From Pseudovirgaria hyperparasitica (lineage: Eukaryota > Ascomycota > Dothideomycetes > Acrospermales > Acrospermaceae), in assembly GCF_010093815.1 (NCBI RefSeq), contig NW_022985557.1:1416779-1480778 (forward strand): a stretch of DNA of 64,000 bases. Direction: 5' to 3'. The notes below the pieces were generated by a model that was not told where the DNA came from, did not search any database, and saw only the letters and a program-made list of their open reading frames with translations. The position numbers were made by a program, and so were the translations under genes. Positions 45,051 to 57,835 of this stretch are shown one piece after another (the stretch's first letter is position 1; each line of letters begins with the position of its first letter).

Positions 45051-47689
45051 GTCTAGTAGATATCTCTAAAGAATATTATTAATAAAATTAATAAATAGAA
45101 AGAAATATAGTTAAATATAGTTATAGCTAAACTTACCCTAGAAGGTATAGTACTAATAACTATTACTAATATAGTCTAGTAGACTATCTTCTATAATCTA
45201 AATATAATAAATAATATCTTCTCTAGTATATCTATCTATATAAATATATATCTAATATAGATATATACTATCTCTATCTAGAGCTATATTATTAGAAATA
45301 ATAATATTAAGTAAATAGAGAGATCTAATAATTAGAAATACCCTAGAATTAAGATTATAAAGATATAATAGAAAAATATATAGAGAATTAAAGTAAAATT
45401 AAAAAAGTACTCTACTATAATAGTAGAGCTTAGAAACTCTACTCTTATCTATAGAATTATATAAGAAGACTTTATAGCTAAAGAAGAACTACTTATAATA
45501 GAACTATAGAACTAGATATAGATAATAATCTAATACTTTAACTATTAGAGATATAGATATACTAGATAGAAGTACTCTTAAAAGACTATATATAGCTAGT
45601 ATTATTAGAGCTATAGTACCTAGAAATACTCTTATAGAATCTAGAGTAATAGTATATATAATAGAGATACTACTAAGTACTCTAACTATAATAGGAAATA
45701 CCTATTCTAGTTAGTAATATATATAAAATATAAATAAGTTACTAAGTATATTAACGCTATAAAGGTAAGAGGAGTAAGATAGATATACTAGACTATAAGG
45801 CCTCTACTATCTACTCTAACTCTATCTATAACTATACTAACTAATCTATAAGGGAGTAAGAATAATATATAATAGTATACTATATAGAGAAAGATAGATT
45901 AACTCTAGGGTATCCTTAAGATAGCTATAGTATAGAGATAGTTACGCCTTAACGCTACTAGTATATAGACTTAAGTATTTCTTAGTATCTAATAAAGAGC
46001 TAAGATATACTTATTATTATATAGATAAATATATAATATAAATAAGAAAACTAGGCTACGCTTCTTAAGAAGATAGATACTATAATAATAGCTATCTAGA
46101 AGCTATATAAATACTACTAAACTAATAAATAAATAATATACCTAGGGTACTATACTATCTACTCTCTAAGCCTAGATAGAAGAGTTCTATTCTATATATA
46201 TAAATTAATCCCACTCTCTAAGTAGTTCTATATAGAATAAGATAACCTCTAAATAGTACTATATCTCTAGATAAATATAGAATCTCTTTATATCTATAAT
46301 ATCTATAACTAGAGAGAATTACTTATACTAGATACTATACTAGAGAGTATTATAGTACTAGAATAATATATTCTTTTAGACGACTTTAACCTCTACTATA
46401 GATAGTAGAAAGACCTAATAGTTATTAGAGAAGAGCTTAGAGTAAGAGAACTATATATAAGATACTATAACCTTCTATACCTCCTTATACTAGTTAGATA
46501 AATTATATAAAGAAAATATAAATAGAATAAGAAGAGATCTATACTTAACCTTACCCTCGCTATAGAATATATAAGCTATAGAGTATAATACTACTATCTA
46601 AGTAAGATATAGATAGACTCTAACTATAAGTATATAGAGACTATAATAGATATATCTATATCTAATAAATAATAGAGGAGATAGCTCTAGAAAGATACTA
46701 ACTAGAAGAAATATAGAGAGAATCTAGAATTAATAATTCTAGATCTCTCTATAGTTAATATATCTAATAGTCTAGCTATAGATAGAGCTATATAAGTTCT
46801 TCTTTAAGCCTTCTAAGACTTAAGAGATAAATATTTACTATACTAAATATATAAGTCTCTAGATATAAGGAGTATATCTTAAATATATAAAAGTAGATAG
46901 AAAGTTTAGAGACTATATATATATATATATACTATATCTAGATAACTAAGGTATAGAAGAAATAGAAAGAGATAATCTAATCTTATAATAGAACTCTCTA
47001 TAATAAATAATATAAATACTAGTATAAGATTACTAATAAATGTATATAATAGACTATAGAGCTATAGTATATAGTAAAGTAGACTAAGAGCGTAGATATA
47101 CTAACGCTACTACTACTAATACCTCCTCTAATATACTAGAAAAGAATATATACTATAAATCTAGAAAAGGTAGAGATTCTCTATAAAGTTATATTTCTCT
47201 CTCTAGAGCTAGTAGATCTATCTAATATTAATAATACTATATATCTAGACGCGGTTAATATCTCTATAGAGATTATAGAAGAGGATATACTTAGAGTTAT
47301 TAAAATACTCCCGAATAATAAAGCGTCTAGACTAGATAGAATACTAAATAGATACCTTAAATATACTATATAGATAACTCTACTACTTATTAGTCTTATC
47401 TTCTAGATATATACTAAGAATAGATACTATCTCTAAAGTTTCTAGACTATCTATACTATTATACTTCTAAAGCTAGAGAAGAATTCTAACTCTCTAAAAG
47501 GATAGAGACTAATTACTCTTCTCTTCTATCTAGATAAGATACTTAAGACTATAATCGCGAAGAAGATAAGTATTATAGTATAGAAATATAATCTTCTTCT
47601 AGTAAACTAGAAGGTAAAGACTAGAAGCTCTCTAATTACTACTATTTAATATATTCTTAAAGTTATCTATATTAGGAAAGATACGGCGC

Positions 47690-48110
47690 TTCTAGTACTT
47701 CTAGGTCTTCCGGTACTTCTAAAGTTATCCTAAATGGGTCCCGGTACTTCTAGAGTTATTCTATTCCTTCCGGAGTTGTCCCGGTACTTCTTAAGTTATT
47801 CTAGTCCTTCTAGAGTTATTCTAGTTCTCCTAGAGCTATTCTAGTTCTTCTAGAATTATTCTATTAAATATTAAGAAAATGTTTAATTCTATTATATACT
47901 AGTGCATATCGGAATATCCTATTATATACCGGTATATATAGTAACGTTCTACTATATACCGGTATATAATAGCGATACTACTTTATATTATAACTATATT
48001 TTAAGTATCTAGGAATATCCTATAATATACCGGCGTATATTAGAATATCCTATTATATACTAGTATATATAGTAATATTCTACTATATACCGGCATAGAA
48101 TAAATATCTT
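47690..48110. repeat. Cluster of degenerate tandem repeats
   Basis: Two kinds. At about 47690-47880, units of about 19-21 bp resembling CTTCTAGAGTTATTCTAGT occur at least five times with GGTACTTC variants. At about 47900-48110, GAATATCCTATTATATACCGG-like pieces occur twice at a spacing of about 130 bp, each with a palindromic TATACCGGTATA core in at least one copy. Confidence 0.75.
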
Positions 48111-51100
48111 ATTTCTCTTTATATATAGATATATATAGATATATAATTACGAGTAAATAGCGGTTTATATTTATACTACTATACTATCTAGTCTCTTAGA
48201 AGCTACTTAACTAACTACCTTACTTACTTCTATATCTCTATAGGATTACTAAAGTATACGCCTAATACTAGTATATCGGGTATAGTTATTACTACTATAG
48301 ATATATCTCCTTTTTCTAGATCTAAGACTTATTTCCTTATACTTTCGATTATCTAGTCTAATATAGTAAATCTACTCTTAACCCCTAAATAGTCTAAAAC
48401 TAAAGTATATATATATACTATAGGCTAATATTATCTATAGTAATAATATCTTATACTTATTTACGGCCACGTCTTTTTACATAGATATTAGTCTACTAAT
48501 ATAATATAACCGGTAACTATTAGGTCTTATCCCTTATAGACTTACGAAGCTAAGGCTAGTAAAATATATAGAGAATCTAACTTATTTAATCTAAAATCTT
48601 TATATACCTTATTTATACTAGACGTACTTAGGCCGGCCGGTAAATATACTAATATTTTTAATTTTACGTATAAATATAGTACCTATATATATATTAGTAA
48701 ATTATATTACTAGTAAGTACTAATATAAATACTTACTATATATAGGAATATTACGGTTACTAGTATAGTAGATATAATTATAATTTTCTCTAGTTAGTTA
48801 GCGAATATTTAACGCACGTGTTTAGTATTTTTATTATAAACCTTTTTATTAATAAGCTTATAGAGCTAGTTTACCTTCGAAGCGACTCCTTTTAAAGCTA
48901 GTAAGATTATATTCTTTTATATACTATTATCTAGCTAGAGGAGTAATTCGCGTATAGAATTAACGTTTACTCTATCTAGTATACTATTATTATCTATTAA
49001 CGGACGTATAAGTCTAATTTTAATATATTCCTTACTTATCCTTTTATTAGTAAGGTATATAAGTAGTATATATATAGTAGCTAGCCTAGCCTTATAGTAG
49101 TACGTGTTATATCTAAGCCCGTTTAATTTACCCTAGGCGATAGCTTATTTAAGGAGCCTTCGGCCTTTATCCTTGTATAACTATATAATCTACTTCTCTA
49201 TATCTATAGCGGCGATATATATAATATCTACTACTAGGGTTACTATTATAGATAGATAGTTCTTTCTATTAAACTACTTACTTAGTTATCTCCTTTATAG
49301 AATAAATAGTAAATATTAATTAGCTACTATATATAGTATATACTTACTATCCGTAGTTTCTAATACTATACTAACTATACTAGCTATTATCTCTACCGGC
49401 TTATTTTTTATTTAAGAGAGGAGTTTATTTAACTACGTTATAACTATCTTTCTTATAGATCCCTTCTATATACTCTTAAATACTAATTTAGTAGTATTAT
49501 TATTAACGTAGTTAAGTAACTAATCTAGAATATCTATTTTAATAGCTAATAGAATATCTAATAGACTATTCGAGAGGGGCGTTATACTAATCTATATACT
49601 AAATATAAAGGGATTAAGTCGTGTATATCTATACTATTTTATTATAGGTTTTTTTAAGGTATGGAACTTATCTACTATAAATATACCGATAAATACTATG
49701 TTATAGGTTTAAATAATATTAGCGCTAAATTTTTTCGTCTTCTTCTCTTTTAGAACTACGCGTCTAGTAAAGTTTATAATATATTAGATCTCTATACTTT
49801 AGATAGTAGTATAGACTATATTATTCTTTGTATATTATAATAGAAATTTAATAGTAGCGGTCTTATTAACGTAAATTAACTACTCCTTAGTAATATACTC
49901 CTTACTAGTCTTATATTTTATAGAATTACTAATATTATTATAATATTTCTATTTAGGGTTAGAGTACCTCTTAGCTAGATAGTATATGTCTATAGATAAG
50001 AGTTATTAGATATTAGAGGCGTTAAGAAGGGTTTTCGAGTATACTAACCGTACTACTATCTTTATCGGGTTCTATTTATTAATTTTATTAGTAAACATAC
50101 TATCTATATTATAGTATATCTAGTTAAAGCGCTATAGCTAATATAATACTAGAAGGTTCCTTAGATAGTATAGTATAAATAGTCCTTAGAGGCGGGGTAT
50201 CTTACTAAATTTATTAGTCTAGCTACACGGATATTTAATCGGATATAGAGATTATATTAGGTACTTTCTATCTATACCTAGGTCTTAAGTTAGTAGTAGG
50301 TGCTTTTCTAGATATAGTTCTATATTATTATATAGAAAGTTCTAATAGAATATAAGGTAGATAAACGTTATAAGCACGATAGTCTTCCCTAGCCCTAGAC
50401 TATCTACTAAGATCTAGTAGTTCTACGGACCTACCTACTACTTAAATATAGTAACTACTATAAGTAATTAGCCGGTCTATAGTCTATATAATCTACTTAT
50501 ACTAAAGACTAGATATAGAATAGGTATATAGCTAAAGTCCTTTATTAGATTATCTAGTATAAGCCTAAATATACTTATAGTAAGTAACTATATCTCTTCT
50601 ATATAATAAGAGATAGCTTAGATTACTTTATTAGAGTTATTAACGGCGAATACTCTATAGATATATTAGTATAGTAGTATATATTTCTACTCGCTACTTA
50701 GTATAACTTACGCTTCCTAAAGTTTTATACTAAGGTTATTATCTACTAGAAGATTATTATCCGTATCTAGTTTTACTTTATCTTTATTAGACTTATTATC
50801 TAGGGGATAGATAATAAAGGTAATATTATCTATTAATATATTATCTAATATATCTAATATATTTCTACTATATAAATCGTCTATTAACCCGATTAGATTC
50901 TAGTACTTAAGTATCTACCGGTTAATATCTAGTAGTATACTATATTCTAGTTTTAAGCGTTTAGAAGAATCTATAGGGTTTACTATATTATTCGAGAGTA
51001 TCCTCTTTATTACTAGTAACTATAGATAAGCTTTACTAGTATCTAGAGGTATAATAGTATCCGTTATATAATTATCTAAGTTAGTAATTATAGCTATATC

Positions 51101-52514
51101 TATCTTTAATACTACTCTAATGTTAGTATCTAGTACTAAGTATATATATATATCTAAGTATACTTATTATGTTATCTTCTATTTTAGTATCTTCTATAAC
51201 TACTTTCTCTTTATATTCTAACGGTAACTATAACTATATATCTATAGCTAGTATATTTACGCGTATATAAGCTTCGCTAGATACGATAGTACTTATAGAG
51301 GGATTATCTAAGTTAGCGAGTATAGCCGCATCTATCTTTAATACTACTCTAATATTAGTATCTAGTACTAAGTATATATATATGTCTAAGTATACTTATT
51401 ACGTCGTCTTCTATTTTAGTATCTTCTATATTCTCTTTCTCTTTATATTCTAATAGCGACTATAACTATATATCTATAGCTAGTATATCTATATCTAGTT
51501 TAGCCTCCGTTATATCTATAGCTATAACTATTAGTATTAACTTACTATCTATAGCCGCGATATACTAATTAAATTCTTTAGTAATAGTTTCCTCGACTAT
51601 TCTAATAAGTATAGTAGTATCTATACTACTATTTTTAAGCTCTTATAATACTTTTCCGCGTACTATCTTAATAATAGTATCTCTATATATACTATAACTT
51701 ATTTTAGATAGTTAGTATAGGCCTTAGAGATACTAGATATATAGTAGAAAGGCGCTAACGCTTAAGGCCTCTATACGTCGTATATATATATTATAGTTAG
51801 CTATTCTATAGCTAGTAGTTAAGCTAGAACGGTCGTAACTCTTACTATACTTATATATTTCTATATATAACTTAGGTTATAGGTAATAAGACGGAGTTAG
51901 TAGCGATAAGAGTTAAAAACTATATTTAGGCGGTAGAGGTTAAGTTACCGCGTTTACTAATTATAATATAATTTCGTAAAGTACGGAGGAAGTAAAGTAT
52001 ATAAGTAAATATTTAATTATTAGTATAGATCTTATACGAATATAATCATAGTAATAATATAGCTAGTAGAACCGGGCGTATACTAATATAAAATAGGTAG
52101 ACGCTAGCTTATACTAGTATATTAATGTCTTAATTAAATATACGTACTACGGTTATATAGCTAGTAGAATCGGGTATATACTAATATACTATAGGTAGAA
52201 CCCGTCTTATATTAGTATTATATTACCTTAGCTAAACACGCGTACTACTCTTACTACCCCTAGTATCCTTTTTATTATTCTATTACTCTTTATAATTAAG
52301 ATCTATATCCTCTATATCTAAGATACTTCTAAGGCTTTTAAAGTTACTATCTTTAGAGTTTATAGATTAGTCTTATAGCTTTCTAGGTACTAATAGTAGT
52401 ATATATAGTATTACTAGAGGAAGGGTTAAGTCGTTTAGGTAATACTATCTACTATCTATAATACTATCTCTATAGGTATCTCTACTATTATAGGCGGTAG
52501 CTTTCTATTACTAT
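47900..52514 (-). pseudogene. Degraded SF2/SNF2-type helicase-like gene
   Basis: Minus-strand reads show a Walker A motif (ILVDSLGLGKTIVLITFIYL, motif core at 50366-50398), a DExH-like motif (IVDKFHTLKKP, DKFH at 49661-49672, Glu to Lys as expected from G to A change) and TPLSNSLLDIL at about 49560-49590. Their order and spacing fit motifs I, II and III of an SF2 helicase, closest to SNF2 ATPases by GLGKT. Many stops interrupt it. The end near 48000 may hold the second helicase lobe but is not readable. Whether it was a host gene, a repeated gene family member or element cargo is open. Confidence 0.55.
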
Positions 52515-52520
52515 TATTAT

Positions 52521-52531
52521 ACTAGTTATAG
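52521..52531. repeat. Target site duplication of LINE copy B (left)
   Basis: ACTAGTTATAG, repeated at 57825-57835. The match extends further left through an ATT-rich run that cannot be separated from the element's TTA tail. Confidence 0.75.
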
Positions 52532-52766
52532 TAAAACTTCTTACACCCTAACGGACTAAACTAGTTAATTTGGGGTAAAACAGCGATTTACATACATCAA
52601 ACAATAGAGTATACTAAGTATAACAACCTCCGACACACGTGCGTACGTATAGTATATAATACGCGATAATACTAATGTATAGAGATACTATATATATACG
52701 CTCGAAGACTCTTCGATAACACGAGTATAGACTATATCTAATAAACGCCGACACGCCGACCCCCTT

Positions 52767-52797
52767 TTATTAGTTAAGGGCTACCCTTAACTAATAA
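52767..52797. repeat. LINE leader palindrome (copy B, 5' side)
   Basis: Perfect 14-base arms (TTATTAGTTAAGGG and complement) with CTA loop, about 240 bases into the element. Confidence 0.92.
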
Positions 52798-53789
52798 CCA
52801 TGGCGGCCTTAGGTATTGTAATACCCCGGTAGACGCCGGATATACCCCTACTAGTATAGTAGAAACGGCTATATAGCGATATTAATATAGATAGCTAGAC
52901 ACCTATCTAAAATATAGGAACTAACTAAGGGTGCGAAGCGCTATAGATAATCTAGACTAAGAGGACCCTAAGAGGGGAGACCCTCCTAGATAAAATTAAA
53001 TACTAGGTAATACGTGTAGAGAGGGACGCCGAGAAGAGAAAGAAGACCCTTCTTTATATATTCTAGGACCTTATCCGGAACCTAAGAGGAATTATAGAGG
53101 AAGAAAGGAAGTCGCTACGAGAGGAACCTAGTAGTAGACTTAACCGAATAGAAGCTAGCCTACGGAGAATCTAGAAAGAGCTATCCTAAGGTAAGCGCCC
53201 TAACACGTAGGCTTAGATTATAGTAACACCTAGAGCCACCGTACTAAGGACTACTAGAACTATAGATAGAGTATATAGTATACATGTCGTAATCTAGAAT
53301 AAGAACACGCTAGCGTAGATCTAATAGATATCTCTAAAGGAAATTATAAATAAGATTAACGAATAGAAAGGAATGTAGTTAAGCGTCGTAGCTACTAAAG
53401 TTACGCTAGGTAGGGTAGTACTTACTACTATAACGAATACTACGTAGTAAAACATCTCGCGAGATTCGAATATAATAGATAGTATCTTCCCCGGCGCGTC
53501 TATTAGAGTAGCTATATACCCGATTATAGTATATATAGTACCTATACGGGGATAGGCTATCGGAGCGGAGGATATTACGTGTATAGAATAATCTAACACG
53601 CGAAAATACCTAGAGATTAAGATCGTAAAAGCGTGGTAGAAGAACCTATAGGCGATTAAGACGACGGCGAAAAAACACTCTACTATAATTATAGAGCTCT
53701 AAGACCCCGCCCTCGTATAATATATTATATAGAAGGGATTCCTAGTAGAAGGAGAGCTCCTTATAGCCGAGCCATGGGATAGGGTATAG

Positions 53790-53900
53790 GTAATAATATA
53801 GTGCTTTAACTATTAAGGGTATAGATATACTATATAAAGGTACTTATAGAAGACTAAGTGCGGATAGTGCCGTAGGGACCACGCTACCTAGGAGTGCCCT
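53790..53900 (+). pseudogene. LINE ORF1 CCHC zinc-knuckle remnant
   Basis: Reads CFNY*GYRYTI*RYL and KCG*CRRDHAT*ECP resemble two or more CCHC knuckles (C-x2-C-x4-H-x4-C) with Cys to Tyr and His to Tyr changes. Confidence 0.7.
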
Positions 53901-54289
53901 TATAAACCGTGAGGAGACGGACTAAGAAACAGGGATATAGTATAGTATTTAAACTACGACGGGAAATACCCGTCGTGGTCGTTAACGTATATAAAATATA
54001 AATAGATCATAGAATATATTCGTACGATAAAAGCGAGAGGCGTAAGATAGTTATAGAATATAACATCTACCACGGGCCCTTCCTTTATAATACCCCTAAC
54101 CTCCTCTCTAGAAGATAGTTAGATAGGATAGTAGACTATCCCGAAGACGATAGGACGACTAAAAGGTATAGTTAAAGCCGCTGCCGCGCGAGGATAGTCG
54201 CGCCTCCAAGGAATAAGTATATAGATATATATACTCTCTAGTACCTAATAAGGGACTAGAATATACTCTAAATTATATAGATAAATATA

Positions 54290-55010
54290 TAATATAAAAG
54301 AGAGAACTAGGCGACGCTTCTTAAAGAGACCGGGGCCATAATACTCGCCATCTAGGAACCCTATAAATACTACTAGACGAGTAAACTAACCACACACCCC
54401 GGATACCATACTATATACCCTCTAGGACTAGAAAGACGAGTCCTCTTCTATATTCATAGGTTAATACTACTCTTATTATAGTCGTATACCGAGCGCGATA
54501 ACCTTAGGATAATACTATACCTATAAATAGATATAGGCCCCCTATATATATATAACATATATAACTAATAATATATACTTATACTAGACGAGATACTTAA
54601 GGGTACCACGGAACTAGGGTAATATATCCTCCTAGAAGACTTTAACCTCTACTACTAATAGTAGGGAGGCCTAGCCATAGTAAGGGAAGAACTTAGAGTA
54701 AGGGAACTACGCACCCGCTACCACGACTTTCTATACCTACTTATACCTATAGAATAAGTTATATAGAAAAAATATAAATAGGACGAAGACGGGTCTATAC
54801 TTAACCTTACCTTCGCCACGGAGTATATTAGTTACCGGATCTAATACTACCGCCTAAGCTAGGTATAGACGGATTCCAACTATAAATATATAGAAACCGT
54901 AATAAATATATATACCCCGAATAAATAACGGGGACAATAGATATAGAAGGATACTAACTAGAAAAAGTACCTAAAGGACCTAGAATCGGCGATCCTAGAT
55001 CCCTCTATAG
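54290..55010 (+). pseudogene. LINE ORF2 endonuclease remnant
   Basis: Reads PGYHTIYPLGLERRVLFYIH, LLEDFNLYY, GGLAIVREELRVRELRTRYH, LNLTFATEYISYRI and TDSNYKYIE match the exonuclease-endonuclease-phosphatase fold of LINEs. GDFN has become EDFN and DSDH has become DSNY. Confidence 0.8.
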
Positions 55011-55439
55011 TTAATATATCTAATAATCTAGCCATAGACTAGGCCGTATAGATACTCCTATAAATATACTAGAATACGAGAAATAAACACGTACTATACT
55101 AAATATACCGGCCCCCGGAAGTAAAGGGGATTCCTTAAGTATAGGAAAGTAGATAAGACGCCCAAAGGCTATATATACGCGTATACCGTACGAGAATACC
55201 CGAGTCGTAGAAAGAATAGAAGGAAGTAATATAATAACGCGATAAAGTCCTCCGTAACGAAAGGCGTAAATAGTAGTATATAATTACTAGTTAATAGACA
55301 TGATACGTAATAGGGCTATGGTATATAGCGAAATAGGCCAAGGGCGTAGACACTCCGACACCCCCGCTACTTATACCTCCCCTAATATATTAGGGGAGAA
55401 TATACTCTACGAGCCTTAAGAAAACTAAGGCCCTACGGG

Positions 55440-56440
55440 AGGCTATATTCCCTCTCCCGGAACTAGTAGACCTATTAGATATTCACGGCGCTAAATATCT
55501 ATATACGGTAGATATCCCTAAAGAAGTTACGGAGGAGGATATACTTAATATTATTAAGATACTCCTAAATAATAAAGTACCCGGACTAGATAGAATTCTA
55601 AATCGATGCCTAAAAAGTACTATAAAAGTGACCCTACCGCTTATTACTTATATATTCTAAGTATACGTCACGTAGGGGTACCACCCCTAGAGCTTCTAAG
55701 TCGCCTATACTATTATACTCCCGAAACTAGGAAAGAGCCCTAACTCCCTAAAGGGATAGAGACTAATCGCCCTTCTCTTCTACCTAGGTAAGATACTAGA
55801 GGCTATGGTAGCGAAGAAGATGAGTACCGCGGTATAGAAATATAATCTCCTCCCTCCGAACTAGAAGGTAAAGGTAGATAGCTCTCTAATAATAGCTATC
55901 TAATATATTATTAAAGTCGTCTAGGCCGTATGGAAATAGGAACGGGTAGTATCGCTTCTCTCCCTCGATATAGCCGGAGCGTTTAATAAGGTAAACTATA
56001 TAAGACTTATTTATAACCTCCGGATAAGACGAATACTAGAATGGATTATACGCTTTATATAGTTATTCCTTATAGGAAGAATAACTTAGATATATATCCC
56101 TAGGTACTAGAGCGAATATAAAGAGACGGTATATAGCATCCTATAAGGGAGCACTATCTCTCTAATTCTATTCCTCTTCTTTACGGTAGACCTTCTTTAA
56201 GGAATAAAGTATATAGAGGTAGTTAGATACGCCGATAATATATACCTTCTAGCTATTAATAATAATACTAACCGAACGTATAGACGACTAGAATAGGACT
56301 ACGAGAGGTGCCTCTAGTAGGTAAAACGCCATAGAGTAAAGTTCGCCCTAGAGAAATACTAGCTTATGTACTTTATTAACCGTTAAGGGAAATAGATAAC
56401 TAGGGAAGATAAATAACGCCCCTAAATCAACGTATTTAAC
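55440..56440 (+). pseudogene. LINE ORF2 reverse transcriptase remnant
   Basis: Reads FNKVNYIRLIYNLRIRRILE and VRYADNIYLLA (56222-56254) give the palm motifs of a non-LTR polymerase; the catalytic YADD is YADN at 56228-56239. Confidence 0.85.
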
Positions 56441-57149
56441 GAACTACTAGTATAAAGTATACGCGCGCTCGGAGTTATACTAGATAGTAAGCTTAAATAG
56501 GGACTATAAGTAGTATACGCCGTCTCTAGGGCCCTCCGGGTAGAAGCCGCTATATAATAGATTATAGCCTCTATATAGGGAACCGCCCGGGATAAGGTAC
56601 GCTAGCTATATATATCTATAGTACGACCCGCCTTCACGTACGGACACGAGTGCTAGTATATAGCCCTTATATAGACTAGGCGAATAAAGCTCGAATCCAT
56701 ATAGAACCGTATACTCCGTCTTATATTAGGCGTATATAAAGCTACTAATACGGTACTACTACGACGCGAGATAGACGTTATAAGTATATATAACTTCTAC
56801 TAGATATAGAGGGTAGTATACTTTACTAAATAATAAGTATAGGAACGTATAGAAAACGTAGAATATACTTTCGCCACGCTACGTGTATAAATTAGTATAT
56901 ATTACCGCGTACTCCTATATATAGACCGGAATTAAATACGGTATAGATGCTTAATAGAAGCTAACTCTAGCTAAGTAGTATAAGAAGTCCGAGATAACCC
57001 GGACGCTCTTCTAGACTAGTAGAGCCTTTAAGAACTTATAAAAAATATACGGTCGTGGACTTAAGATAAGTAGAAAGAGGCACTCTATGCCCACTAGACC
57101 TCCTAGTAGAATAGGTACCTAGAGTAGATTTAAGGGCCATAGAAGGAAC

Positions 57150-57320
57150 TAAGTAAATAGATATATAAAGGGCTAATAAAAGTCTAAGTATCTATACTTA
57201 TCTAAGCCCGAACGGGCGCTATAGAACTTCTATACTATATCTATAAGAGAGGCGTTCCTAATACCTCCCTATAGTATAAGGCACACAGCCAGAGAGGTAT
57301 AATACACCACTATCTAGCTA
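57150..57320 (+). pseudogene. LINE ORF2 C-terminal zinc-binding region remnant
   Basis: ARTGAIELLYYIYKRGVPNT followed by KAHSQRGIIHHYL resembles the RTGHI...YL--RGV...C--CG....HHIL pattern that ends Tad1-like polymerases. Confidence 0.6.
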
Positions 57321-57543
57321 TATACCCTAACCTCTATATATAACAGTAATAGCTTATCTACATTATAAAGACTTTAGATATCGTATAATAGCTTAATAAG
57401 TACCCTAAGAATATCTCCTAATAGATACTTATATATCTACTACTCCTCTAGTACTAGTAGACCCGGAAATATATACCGGAAGAGACCCGGTATACGCCGG
57501 TAGTAACCTAATATATACCGGAAGAACCCTAGGAGAACCCCGA

Positions 57544-57574
57544 TTATTAGTTAAGGGCAGCCCTTAACTAATAA
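57544..57574. repeat. LINE palindrome (copy B, 3' side)
   Basis: Same 14-base arms as at 52767, with CAG loop, in the 3' UTR of the same element. Confidence 0.92.
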
Positions 57575-57794
57575 CCTCCGCATCTACACGTGCTACCTAA
57601 GGGCGAAATAATAGTAATATAGACTATAGGCTAATAGGCGTACCCTATAGCTATATACTTAAGACGAAACAGAGGTTTAACGAGATATAGTTATAGATAT
57701 AAGGAAGTTTTTCCCTATAGGGTTTCTTCTTATATAGTGGCTTAGACTAGAGGAGGCATAGGCCTATAGAGTACTACTCTACCTAGTTATATAA

Positions 57795-57824
<30 letters not shown>

Positions 57825-57825
<1 letters not shown>

Positions 57826-57835
57826 CTAGTTATAG
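57825..57835. repeat. Target site duplication of LINE copy B (right)
   Basis: ACTAGTTATAG directly after the (TTA)n tail, matching 52521-52531. Confidence 0.75.

Larger units (their letters stand above)
41866..47690 (+). mobile_element. LINE copy D, RIP-degraded and 3'-truncated
   Basis: Plus-strand non-LTR element. Its 5' end (AAAACTTCTTATACTC) and leader match LINE copy B from 52532. Its coding part, after removal of the insertion at 42661-45050, matches B in order: CCHC knuckle region, endonuclease (LLDDFNLYYR-like read near 46376-46400) and the start of reverse transcriptase. Similarity stops near 47690, so the second half of the polymerase and the tail are absent. It has fewer CpA/TpG than copies A-C and looks the oldest. 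Confidence 0.8.
52532..57824 (+). mobile_element. Full-length LINE copy B (Tad1/I-like), RIP-mutated
   Basis: A 5.3-kb plus-strand non-LTR retrotransposon between duplications. It has a leader with a palindrome, an ORF1 remnant with CCHC knuckles, an ORF2 remnant with an apurinic-type endonuclease, reverse transcriptase and C-terminal zinc-binding region, a 3' UTR with a second palindrome and TATACCGG-like repeats, and a (TTA)n tail at 57785-57823. Stops from CAA/CAG/TGG decay break both frames. The order of domains fits fungal Tad1-type elements. Confidence 0.88.

Noticed and set aside
53321-53599. 92-codon minus-strand hydrophobic frame
   Set aside because: It lies antisense in the LINE leader and ORF1; its apparent hydrophobicity comes from AT-rich sequence.
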